Below the pieces are notes generated by a model, which searched no databases, was not told where the DNA came from, and was given only the letters and a program-made list of their open reading frames with translations. Made by a program: the position numbers and the translations under genes. DNA of 8,577 nt from Microbacteriaceae bacterium (GTDB lineage Bacteria > Actinomycetota > Actinomycetes > Actinomycetales > Microbacteriaceae): positions 1 to 8,577 of the forward strand of contig CANFKN010000045.1 of assembly GCA_947447385.1 (NCBI GenBank), written 5' to 3'. Numbering within the stretch: position 1 is the stretch's first letter; each line of letters opens with the position of its first letter. Below are positions 1-4,868 of the stretch, piece by piece.

Positions 1-84
1 GCTATGGAAGAGGGTCTACGTTTCGCCATCCGTGAGGGTGGCCGCACCGTAGGCGCAGGTACCGTTGTAAAGATCAACAAGTAG
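1..84 (+). CDS. tuf: Elongation factor Tu, C-terminal end (partial)
   Basis: EF-Tu is the cytoplasmic GTPase that carries aminoacyl-tRNA to the ribosomal A site. Only the last 27 codons and the TAG stop lie in the window; the gene is cut by the left edge. The peptide reads FAIREGGRTVGAGTVVKINK, which matches the very conserved end of domain III of EF-Tu (the usual form is FAIREGGRTVGAG followed by a short basic tail). The position upstream of rpsJ fits the actinobacterial order rpsL-rpsG-fusA-tuf-rpsJ. A strong intrinsic terminator follows 21 bases after the stop, so transcription probably ends here and does not run into the ribosomal operon. The identification is safe although the fragment is short. 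Confidence 0.95.
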   Translation, partial: AMEEGLRFAIREGGRTVGAGTVVKINK

Positions 85-87
85 TCA

Positions 88-131
88 CTACTTAGATCTC
101 GAAAGAACCCCCAGGCTTGAAGCCTGGGGGT
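88..131 (+). repeat. Direct repeat, copy 1 (tuf terminator region)
   Basis: CTACTTAGATC followed by the terminator stem (88-131) matches CTACATAGATC followed by the second terminator stem at 1200-1243, in the same order and with almost the same spacing. Shared blocks include TAGATC, GAACCC, CAGGCTT and CTGGGGGTT. The two copies bracket the SHOCT-domain gene. Confidence 0.6.
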
Positions 132-137
132 TTTTTT
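106..137 (+). terminator. Rho-independent terminator of tuf
   Basis: There is a perfect 10-bp stem, CCCCCAGGCT (108-117) paired with AGCCTGGGGG (121-130), with a TGA loop and two more A-T pairs at the base. It is followed directly by a run of seven T (131-137). This is a textbook intrinsic terminator 21 bases after the tuf stop. A related copy is found at 1213-1255. Confidence 0.93.
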
Positions 138-158
138 CCTTTCCACGATGTGGTTTGA

Positions 159-166
159 TATATAAG
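159..166 (+). promoter_or_regulatory. Possible -10 region of the SHOCT-domain gene
   Basis: An AT-rich TATATAAG element lies between the tuf terminator and the start at 188 and could act as a -10 box, with a short 5' leader of about 15-20 bases. I see no good -35 box at 16-19 bases upstream (the sequence there is pyrimidine-rich, TTTCCTTTCC), so this is only a candidate. A gene located right after a strong terminator does need its own promoter. Confidence 0.3.
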
Positions 167-187
167 TAACCAGTGGAATGGGGAAAC

Positions 188-1150
188 ATGGAAACGCTAC
201 TGATCATCATCGCAGTAATCGTGGTTGCTGTAATCGCGTTTGTGGCGTGGTCGATGTCCTTAGATAAAACAATCGCACAATCTAAAAACGCGTTGGTCCA
301 AAGTCTCAATACGGAGTTTGGTAGGTCGGACCTGTCAGAGATTTTCGAACTCGAATTGCAACCCGCTGTTGAAGCTCATAAATCCGGCGACTTATATGCA
401 GTTACAGCCCTCTTCAGTAACTTGATGAGCAGGCTGACTTTGCTTGCATTGAGAACTTTCGGAAATGATTTCTTCGGCCGCAACCCTGATTTCACAAGTG
501 CGAAACGTGACTTCCAGATCGAAGCTAAAAATTTTTTGCAGGAACATAACTTGTTTGAGCCAAGCACGCCCATTTCCTTGTTCGGAGGAAGCAAATCAAT
601 CGAAGAGTTGGGTTACGAGATTGTCCCATCTGGCTCAATAAAATTCGGCAGTGACTGGGTAGCATTGGGTGCCGAGATTTTCCCATTGGTTGCGGTCACT
701 GACGTAGAGGTCTACACCGATGGGCAAAAGTATGTCAACTACACCTCGAGGCCAAGCGTTGGTTCGGCACTGATCGGTTCCGTGCTTCCGGGGTCAAGTC
801 TGTTGTGGGCTATGGCAAGGCCAAAAGTGAATCGCATCGTTGACGATGACCGAGAATCGTGCATTATGGTGATTGGCGAAGATTTCGAGCTCGAGTTACC
901 TATTGATCCTGACAAAAAGAAGGACGCCAAAGTATTCGCGAGGCAACTCCAGAATCAAGTAGAACTAGCGAAAGGTACGAGAAGTGAAAAATCGTCACCT
1001 ATTTCAAGTCGCGACAGCAACGTCGATATTCCCCGCGAAAATGCTGTACAACTAAGCCTTGAACGACTCACGATGATGTACGCGGACGGGCTCCTAACAG
1101 CAGAAGAATTTTCGCGACTCAAAGCAAAGCTTAATGGCGACTCTGAATGA
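188..1150 (+). CDS. Membrane-anchored SHOCT-domain protein of unknown function
   Basis: The predicted protein is 320 residues. Residues 4-23 are a strongly hydrophobic single membrane segment (LLIIIAVIVVAVIAFVAW). Residues 25-140 look helical. Residues 150-258 look beta-rich, with a Gly-rich hydrophobic turn (191-207, VGSALIGSVLPG) typical of proteins that carry a SHOCT tail. Residues 262-282 are a polar linker, and residues 288-316 (LERLTMMYADGLLTAEEFSRLKAKL) fit the SHOCT motif, a short C-terminal domain thought to mediate oligomerisation or binding. The body probably faces the cytoplasm, but this is inference. I chose ATG 188 over GTG 173 because a GGGGA Shine-Dalgarno precedes 188 and none precedes 173. 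Seven of 15 arginine codons are AGA/AGG, very unlike the ribosomal genes beside it, which suggests a transferred gene. It is flanked by two related terminators. I do not recognise a specific function. Confidence 0.85.
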   Translation: METLLIIIAVIVVAVIAFVAWSMSLDKTIAQSKNALVQSLNTEFGRSDLSEIFELELQPAVEAHKSGDLYAVTALFSNLMSRLTLLALRTFGNDFFGRNPDFTSAKRDFQIEAKNFLQEHNLFEPSTPISLFGGSKSIEELGYEIVPSGSIKFGSDWVALGAEIFPLVAVTDVEVYTDGQKYVNYTSRPSVGSALIGSVLPGSSLLWAMARPKVNRIVDDDRESCIMVIGEDFELELPIDPDKKKDAKVFARQLQNQVELAKGTRSEKSSPISSRDSNVDIPRENAVQLSLERLTMMYADGLLTAEEFSRLKAKLNGDSE

Positions 1151-1199
1151 CAACAGTCTAGATTTACCAGACATTGATGTATAGATCACCAAGCGGTCT

Positions 1200-1243
1200 C
1201 TACATAGATCAAAAACGAACCCTCAGGCTTAGGTCTGGGGGTT
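1200..1243 (+). repeat. Direct repeat, copy 2 (diverged tuf terminator region)
   Basis: This is the partner of the repeat at 88-131. It starts with CTACATAGATC, then has GAACCCTCAGGCTT and CTGGGGGTT in the same order. It has diverged by point changes and a few one-base gaps, and its stem is longer than in copy 1. It could be the remains of the duplication that accompanied insertion of the SHOCT gene, or two terminators of a common local type. Confidence 0.55.
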
Positions 1244-1255
1244 CGTTTATTTTTT
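1213..1255. terminator. Intrinsic terminator between convergent genes, probably bidirectional
   Basis: AAACGAACCCTCAG (1213-1226) pairs with CTGGGGGTTCGTTT (1235-1248); there is one T-G wobble at 1223/1238. The stem is 14 bp and a G-T and a C-G pair can extend it over a TTAG loop. On the plus strand it is followed by ATTTTTT, ending transcription of the SHOCT gene. On the minus strand the same hairpin is followed by a TTTTT run (complement of 1211-1215), so it can also end the convergent VOC gene, whose stop is at 1270. Confidence 0.88.
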
Positions 1256-1269
1256 AAACGGATGCGGGG

Positions 1270-1608
1270 TTATTGGGCGACGGGTTGCCCAAAACGATAG
1301 GTATTGCCGTCGGTGTCTCGCAGCCAAAACTCGCGCGTGTGCCAAGTCTGGTCTTCGGCCTGAACTCCGGCGCGGGCCGCGAGGGCATCCACGTTAGTTA
1401 CTCGAAAATACACAACAACTGGCCCGATGCCATCGCCGCGCGACTCACTTGCGTGAACAACAGCGCCATCGGGGTGCGCAAACTCGGCATACATCAGGTT
1501 TTGACCCGGGTTATGTTGCCAGGCGAGGGTGAAACCAACTTTTGCTAGAGTATTTTGCGCCGCCGAGATTTTGCTGACCGGAACCACCGGAATCGTCTGT
1601 TGAATCAT
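1270..1608 (-). CDS. VOC-family (glyoxalase / bleomycin resistance-like) protein
   Basis: The 112-residue protein has the layout of a small vicinal-oxygen-chelate protein. It has an N-terminal strand MIQQTIPVVPV, a helix with KISAAQNTLAKVGFTL (13-28), strands around LMYAEFAHPDGAVVHAS (38-54), a second module with VVVYFRVTNVDALAARAG (64-81), and the C-terminal signature REFWLRDTDGNTYRFGQP (92-109). This matches the bleomycin-resistance/dioxygenase branch, where REF.LRD.DGN.. F is typical. Such proteins bind drugs or small metabolites, or catalyse metal-dependent reactions; the substrate here cannot be told. The frame stays open for 57 codons upstream, but the family fold begins at the Met at 1608. 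A TATACT box ends six bases before that ATG and there is no Shine-Dalgarno, so the mRNA is probably leaderless. It is convergent with the SHOCT gene and divergent from rpsJ. Confidence 0.88.
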   Translation of the reverse strand: MIQQTIPVVPVSKISAAQNTLAKVGFTLAWQHNPGQNLMYAEFAHPDGAVVHASESRGDGIGPVVVYFRVTNVDALAARAGVQAEDQTWHTREFWLRDTDGNTYRFGQPVAQ

Positions 1609-1614
1609 AGGCAA

Positions 1615-1620
1615 AGTATA
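1615..1620 (-). promoter_or_regulatory. -10 box of a probable leaderless promoter for the VOC gene
   Basis: On the minus strand TATACT (1620 to 1615) is followed by six bases, TTGCCT, and then the ATG at 1608. A start point about seven bases after the -10 falls on the A of the ATG, the classic leaderless arrangement common in actinobacteria. The -35 region is poor (TTCGGT or TCGGTC at about 1638-1644). Confidence 0.55.
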
Positions 1621-1716
1621 AATGCCTCGATCAGCACGACCGAAACCAGAAACTCTGAGAATAGTAGTGATTTCGTGGTCCATTAACTTGCAATGACACG
1701 CCATGATGTGGCAGGA

Positions 1717-1747
1717 TAGACAGGTTCGCAAATTTGCGTGGTATAAA
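1717..1747 (+). promoter_or_regulatory. Candidate promoter for the rpsJ operon
   Basis: TAGACA (1717-1722) and TATAAA (1742-1747) are separated by 19 bases, slightly longer than ideal. If used, the leader before rpsJ would be about 270 bases. The spacer contains a perfect 12-base palindrome (1727-1738). This is the best -35/-10 pair I found upstream of rpsJ, but a start closer to the gene is possible. Confidence 0.35.
1727..1738. repeat. Perfect 12-base palindrome CGCAAATTTGCG
   Basis: CGCAAATTTGCG reads the same on both strands and lies between the -35-like TAGACA and -10-like TATAAA upstream of rpsJ. Its position would suit an operator for a dimeric DNA-binding protein. It is short, so chance is possible. 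Confidence 0.4.
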
Positions 1748-1829
1748 TCGCGCACACCGCAGGCATATTGCACAACCAACTGTTCTAGTTGAGGGGTGCC
1801 GGTCGCGGCAAGAACAGAAAATTATCCGA

Positions 1830-1844
1830 TCAAACTTTGTTTGA
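1830..1844. repeat. Inverted repeat TCAAAC-TTT-GTTTGA
   Basis: A perfect 6-3-6 inverted repeat overlaps a -35-like TTGACT (1841-1846) in the rpsJ upstream region. It could be an operator half-site pair or a small RNA hairpin. No partner -10 box is visible at the right distance, so its role is open. Confidence 0.35.
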
Positions 1845-1901
1845 CTTTCGCGTGAGATTTTTGCGCGACACGCCCGACAGCGTGGGTCGGAGTAGCAGTA
1901 C

Positions 1902-1940
1902 CCCACCGGGTTCATGCCGAGAGGCATTCCGATGGGTTTT
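1902..1940 (+). promoter_or_regulatory. Attenuator-like hairpin in the rpsJ leader
   Basis: CCCACCGG (1902-1909) pairs with CCGATGGG (1929-1936) with one C-A mismatch. After a small internal loop, ATGCC (1914-1918) pairs with GGCAT (1923-1927), closed by a GAGA (GNRA) tetraloop. The stem is followed directly by TTTT (1937-1940). The T run is short for an efficient terminator, so it may be a pause or attenuation site, or a protein-binding leader structure. It lies about 85-125 bases upstream of the rpsJ start. Confidence 0.5.
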
Positions 1941-1984
1941 GACAGAAGAACAGTGGTGCAACACAAGTAGTGCTACTAAAGCGT

Positions 1985-2004
1985 CCCGTGCCGAAAGGTG
2001 CGGG
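1985..2004 (+). promoter_or_regulatory. GAAA-capped hairpin just upstream of rpsJ
   Basis: CCCGTGCC (1985-1992) pairs with GGTGCGGG (1997-2004) over all eight positions, six Watson-Crick and two G-T wobbles, closed by a GAAA tetraloop. It ends 21 bases before the rpsJ ATG, next to the weak GAGAGCGAG ribosome-binding region. It may shape translation initiation of the first operon gene. Confidence 0.5.
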
Positions 2005-2025
2005 TGTGAATGAGAGCGAGTCAAT

Positions 2026-2334
2026 ATGGCGGCTAACAAAATCCGCATCCGACTAAAGTCGTATGACCACGAGGTCATCGATTCGTCGGCGCGCAAGATT
2101 GTCGACACGGTTACCCGTGCCGGCGCCACCGTTGTAGGTCCAGTTCCACTGCCTACCGAGAAGAACGTAGTCTGTGTGATTCGTTCACCTCACAAATACA
2201 AAGACAGCCGCGAGCACTTCGAGATGCGCACCCACAAGCGCGTAATCGACATCATCGACCCAACTCCTAAAGCAGTTGACTCGTTGATGCGTCTTGACTT
2301 GCCTGCTGACGTCAACATCGAGATCAAGCTCTAA
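2026..2334 (+). CDS. rpsJ: 30S ribosomal protein S10
   Basis: S10 sits in the head of the 30S subunit and, in bacteria, also joins NusB and NusG in transcription antitermination and transcription-translation coupling. The 102-residue protein has the complete family pattern: KIRIRLKSYDHEVIDSSARKI at the start, then GPVPLPT, SPHKYKDSREHFEMRTHKR and the end DLPADVNIEIKL. The length is normal. The start has only a weak Shine-Dalgarno (GAGAGCGAG, 2012-2020), unlike the strong ones of downstream genes, which agrees with possible control of initiation by the leader. It is the first gene of the S10-spc cluster, and rplC begins eight bases after its stop. Confidence 0.98.
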   Translation: MAANKIRIRLKSYDHEVIDSSARKIVDTVTRAGATVVGPVPLPTEKNVVCVIRSPHKYKDSREHFEMRTHKRVIDIIDPTPKAVDSLMRLDLPADVNIEIKL

Positions 2335-2342
2335 GGAAACCC

Positions 2343-2996
2343 ATGACTACCGAAAACAAGACTGTTAAGGGTCTGCTCGGCAAGAAGCTGGGCATGACTC
2401 AGGTTTGGGACGAAAACAACAAGTTGGTTCCAGTTACCGTTATCGAAGCTGGCTCGAACGTTGTCACCCAGATCAAGAACCTAGAGACCGATGGCTACAA
2501 CGCCATTCAGGTTGCCTACGGTGCTATCGACCCTCGCAAGGTGAACCAGCCAACTACTGGTCACTTCGCCAAAGCAGGCGTTAACCCACGTCGCCACATC
2601 GCAGAAATTCGCACCGCTGACGCAGCTTCTTATGAAGTTGGCCAAGAGCTTGGTGTTGAGGTTCTCGAAGCCGGCATCAAAGTTGACGTTGTTGGCACCA
2701 GCAAGGGTAAAGGCTTTGCAGGTCACATGAAGCGTCACGGCTTCCACGGTGTAGGCGCATCTCACGGTGCACACCGCAACCACCGCAAGCCAGGTTCGAT
2801 CGGTGCATCATCGACTCCATCACGCGTGTTCAAGGGCACTCGCATGGCTGGTCGCATGGGTACAGACCGTGTCACCACACTAAACCTAACCCTGCACGCA
2901 GTTGACGCCGAGCGCGGTCTATTGCTTGTAAAGGGTGCCGTGCCAGGCCCTAAGGGCCAGCTCGTATTCGTTCGCAATGCAGTGAAGGGAGCGTAA
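2343..2996 (+). CDS. rplC: 50S ribosomal protein L3
   Basis: L3 is an early-assembly protein of the 50S subunit that binds 23S rRNA and reaches close to the peptidyl transferase centre with a long loop. The 217-residue sequence carries the family marks: GLLGKKLGMTQVWDE (10-24), a central beta-barrel region, and the conserved loop with KGKGFAGHMKRHGFHG, HGAHRNHRKPGSIG and VFKGTRMAGRMG. The glutamine that is methylated in E. coli L3 is replaced by alanine in the SIGASSTP segment, which is common in actinobacteria. A clear AAGGA ribosome-binding site (in CTAAGGAAACCC) overlaps the end of rpsJ. The gene is followed by rplD after four bases. Confidence 0.98.
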   Translation: MTTENKTVKGLLGKKLGMTQVWDENNKLVPVTVIEAGSNVVTQIKNLETDGYNAIQVAYGAIDPRKVNQPTTGHFAKAGVNPRRHIAEIRTADAASYEVGQELGVEVLEAGIKVDVVGTSKGKGFAGHMKRHGFHGVGASHGAHRNHRKPGSIGASSTPSRVFKGTRMAGRMGTDRVTTLNLTLHAVDAERGLLLVKGAVPGPKGQLVFVRNAVKGA

Positions 2997-3000
2997 CCCA

Positions 3001-3687
3001 ATGTCAGAAAACAGCAAGGTTGACGTTCTAGACGTTCAGGGCAAGAAGGCCGGCTCAATCGACCTTCCAGCTGAACTTTTCGATGTTCAGGCAAACGTTC
3101 CGCTAATTCACCAGGTTGTTGTTGCTCAGTTGGCAGCTGCTCGTCAGGGCACCCAGTCAACCAAGCGTCACGGTGAAGTTTCAGGAACCGGTAAGAAGCC
3201 CTTCAAGCAAAAGGGAACCGGTCGCGCCCGTCAGGGTTCGCTTCGTGCACCTCAGATGCGCGGCGGTTGGGTAGCACATGGTCCAAAGCCACGCGACTAC
3301 GACCAGCGCACCCCAAAGAAGATGATTGCAGCTGCAATCAAGGGAGCTCTTTCAGACCGTGCCCGCAACGGCCGTCTGCACGTAGTTTCAGCTTTCTCGC
3401 AGGGCGAAGCCCCGTCGACCAAGGCAGCAGCAGCTTTCTTGGCAACCGTAACTCAGCGCAAGAACGTTCTAGTTGTTCTAGACCGTTCAGACGACTTGAG
3501 CTACAAGAGCCTACGCAACTTGCAGACCGTTCACGTTCTGCCAGTTGACCAGATCAACGCTTATGACGTAATCGTTAGCGACGACGTTGTGTTCACCCAG
3601 GCCGCACTTCAGGCCTACATCGCGGGTCCTGCTAAGGGCGCAACGGTTAAGGCCGCTGCAAGCTCAGCTGAGATCAAGGAGGCCTAA
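3001..3687 (+). CDS. rplD: 50S ribosomal protein L4
   Basis: L4 binds 23S rRNA domain I, and its extended loop lines the peptide exit tunnel together with L22. In gammaproteobacteria it represses its own operon through the S10 leader; this is not established for actinobacteria. The 228-residue protein has the tunnel-loop motif KKPFKQKGTGRARQGSLRAPQ (65-85) and the following KPRDYDQRTPKKM. The loop normally continues RGGG (or RSGG in E. coli), but here it reads RGGWVAHGP, with Trp90 in place of a conserved Gly (codon TGG at 3268-3270). The C-terminal tail is Ala-rich and ends KEA. The start uses the GGGAG in the end of rplC. The last codons AAG GAG GCC supply the AAGGAGG site of rplW. Confidence 0.98.
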   Translation: MSENSKVDVLDVQGKKAGSIDLPAELFDVQANVPLIHQVVVAQLAAARQGTQSTKRHGEVSGTGKKPFKQKGTGRARQGSLRAPQMRGGWVAHGPKPRDYDQRTPKKMIAAAIKGALSDRARNGRLHVVSAFSQGEAPSTKAAAAFLATVTQRKNVLVVLDRSDDLSYKSLRNLQTVHVLPVDQINAYDVIVSDDVVFTQAALQAYIAGPAKGATVKAAASSAEIKEA

Positions 3688-3689
3688 TC

Positions 3690-3989
3690 ATGACTGCTCT
3701 AAACAAGAACCTTCGTGACGTAATCATCAAGCCTGTTGTCTCTGAAAAGAGCTACAGCTTGATCGACCAGGGTAAGTACACCTTCGAAGTTGACCCTCGT
3801 TCAAACAAGACCGAAATCAAGCAGGCCATTGAAAACATTTTCAAGGTTGAAGTTGCATCGGTTAACACTTTGAACCGCGTTGGAAAAGTTCGCCGCACCA
3901 AGTTCGGTGTTGGCAAGCGCAAAGACACCAAGCGCGCCATCGTCACCTTGAAGTCGGGCACCATCGACATCTTCACAAACGTCGGTTAA
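3690..3989 (+). CDS. rplW: 50S ribosomal protein L23
   Basis: L23 lies at the exit of the peptide tunnel and is the docking point for trigger factor and the signal recognition particle. The 99-residue protein has the standard bacterial pattern: DVIIKPVVSEKSYSLID at the start, YTFEVDPRSNKTEIKQAIENIFKVEV, and VGKVRRTKFGVGKRKDTKRAIVTL. It has normal length with no insertions. The start is two bases after the rplD stop and is preceded by a perfect AAGGAGG that lies inside rplD, so the two genes are probably translationally coupled. A 27-base gap without structure separates it from rplB. Confidence 0.98.
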   Translation: MTALNKNLRDVIIKPVVSEKSYSLIDQGKYTFEVDPRSNKTEIKQAIENIFKVEVASVNTLNRVGKVRRTKFGVGKRKDTKRAIVTLKSGTIDIFTNVG

Positions 3990-4016
3990 CCCCAAGGCCA
4001 AAGAGGAATTTAGAAA

Positions 4017-4853
4017 ATGGGAATTCGCAAATATAAGCCAACGACCCCTGGTCTGCGCGGCTCATCGGTATCAGATTTTGCCGAGATCACTCGCTCAACT
4101 CCAGAGAAGTCATTGCTACGTCCACTGCACAAAACCGGTGGTCGCAATGCTTCAGGTCGCATCACAACTCGTCACATTGGTGGTGGCCACAAGCGCCAGT
4201 ACCGTGTCATCGACTTCCGTCGTCACGACAAAGATGGTGTTCCGGCAACCGTTGCTCACATTGAGTACGACCCGAACCGCACTGCTCGCATCGCTCTGCT
4301 TCACTATGCAGACGGCGAAAAGCGCTACATCATCGCGCCGAACAAGCTAAAGCAGGGCGACCGCATTGAGCAGGGCCCAACAGCCGACATCAAGCCAGGT
4401 AACAACCTGCCACTAAAGAACATCCCAGTGGGTACCGTGATTCACGCCATTGAGTTGAAGCCTGGTGGCGGTGCAAAGCTTGGTCGTTCAGCTGGTGCAA
4501 GCATCCGTCTTGTTGCTAAGGATGGACCTTATGCGCAGCTTCGTCTGCCATCAGGTGAAATTCGCAACGTCGACGCTCGCTGCCGTGCATCGATTGGTGA
4601 AGTTGGCAACGCCGAACAGTCAAACATCAACTGGGGTAAGGCTGGCCGCATGCGCTGGAAGGGCGTTCGCCCAACCGTTCGTGGTGTAGCTATGAACCCT
4701 GTTGATCACCCACACGGTGGTGGTGAAGGTAAGACCTCTGGTGGTCGTCACCCAGTAACACCTTGGGGTCAGGCAGAGGGCCGCACCCGCAAGCCAAACC
4801 TTCCGAGCGACAAGTTGATCGTTCGTCGTCGTACCGTTGGCAAGAAGCGCTAG
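4017..4853 (+). CDS. rplB: 50S ribosomal protein L2
   Basis: L2 is one of the most conserved ribosomal proteins. It is needed for subunit association and supports the peptidyl transferase centre. The 278-residue protein is full length: basic N-terminus MGIRKYKPTTPGLRG, the RNA-binding OB-fold and SH3-like barrels in the middle (HIGGGHKRQYRVIDFRR, YDPNRTARIALLHYADGEKRYI), then RPTVRGVAMNPVDHPHGGGEGKTSGGRHPVTPWG. The VDHPHGGGEG segment (229-238) contains the histidine known to matter in E. coli L2. It ends with the usual Lys/Arg tail VGKKR. AGAGGAA is the Shine-Dalgarno about ten bases before the ATG. The gap to rpsS is 15 bases. Confidence 0.99.
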   Translation: MGIRKYKPTTPGLRGSSVSDFAEITRSTPEKSLLRPLHKTGGRNASGRITTRHIGGGHKRQYRVIDFRRHDKDGVPATVAHIEYDPNRTARIALLHYADGEKRYIIAPNKLKQGDRIEQGPTADIKPGNNLPLKNIPVGTVIHAIELKPGGGAKLGRSAGASIRLVAKDGPYAQLRLPSGEIRNVDARCRASIGEVGNAEQSNINWGKAGRMRWKGVRPTVRGVAMNPVDHPHGGGEGKTSGGRHPVTPWGQAEGRTRKPNLPSDKLIVRRRTVGKKR

Positions 4854-4868
4854 TAGGAGTCTGAACAT

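Larger units (their letters stand above)
1609..2025. other. Gene-free regulatory region between the VOC gene and rpsJ (417 bases)
   Basis: No convincing gene lies here. The left end carries the minus-strand VOC promoter. The rest is upstream of rpsJ and likely holds the promoter and untranslated leader of the ribosomal operon. Small hairpins include CAACT/AGTTG (1777-1791) and TGCCG/CGGCA with a GTCG loop (1797-1810). Larger structures are listed separately at 1869-1890, 1902-1940 and 1985-2004. An open frame from a TTG at 1789 to 2013 gives a 74-residue product of low-complexity, Arg/Ser/Thr-rich character with no family resemblance, and it runs through all these hairpins. I regard it as chance. 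A leader this long before an S10 operon would allow feedback control, but which ribosomal protein (if any) binds it is unknown. Confidence 0.6.

Noticed and set aside
173..1150. GTG at 173 as the start of the SHOCT-domain gene
   Set aside because: No Shine-Dalgarno precedes it. GGGGA fits the ATG at 188, which also places the membrane segment directly at the N-terminus.
1159..1209. TAGAT repeated at 1159, 1182 and 1205, exactly 23 bases apart
   Set aside because: Only the five-base core (plus a trailing ACCA in two copies) is shared and the rest of the units differ, so chance is likely.
1721..1739. GGTTCGCAAATTTGCG looked like part of a tRNA T-arm
   Set aside because: No acceptor stem, anticodon arm or D-arm can be built around it on either strand.
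1609..1779. In-frame upstream extension of the VOC gene by 57 codons, with a Cys/His-rich segment (CLSCHIMACHC)
   Set aside because: The VOC fold begins at the Met at 1608, a TATACT box sits exactly where a leaderless promoter should be, and the extension resembles no family I know. The Cys/His pattern is not a recognisable zinc site.
1939..1970. TTGACA (1939-1944) as the -35 box of the rpsJ promoter
   Set aside because: The -35 match is perfect, but at 16-19 bases downstream the sequence is ACACAA or CACAAG with no acceptable -10. It also overlaps the T run of the leader hairpin. It remains possible if the -10 is very weak.
1966..1977. AGTAG-TG-CTACT inverted repeat in the rpsJ leader
   Set aside because: The arms are five bases with a two-base centre, which is too small for an RNA hairpin of note and common by chance.
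1789..2013. Plus-strand open frame of 74 codons upstream of rpsJ
   Set aside because: It starts with TTG, has low-complexity Arg/Ser/Thr-rich content, runs through several hairpins, and has no family resemblance.
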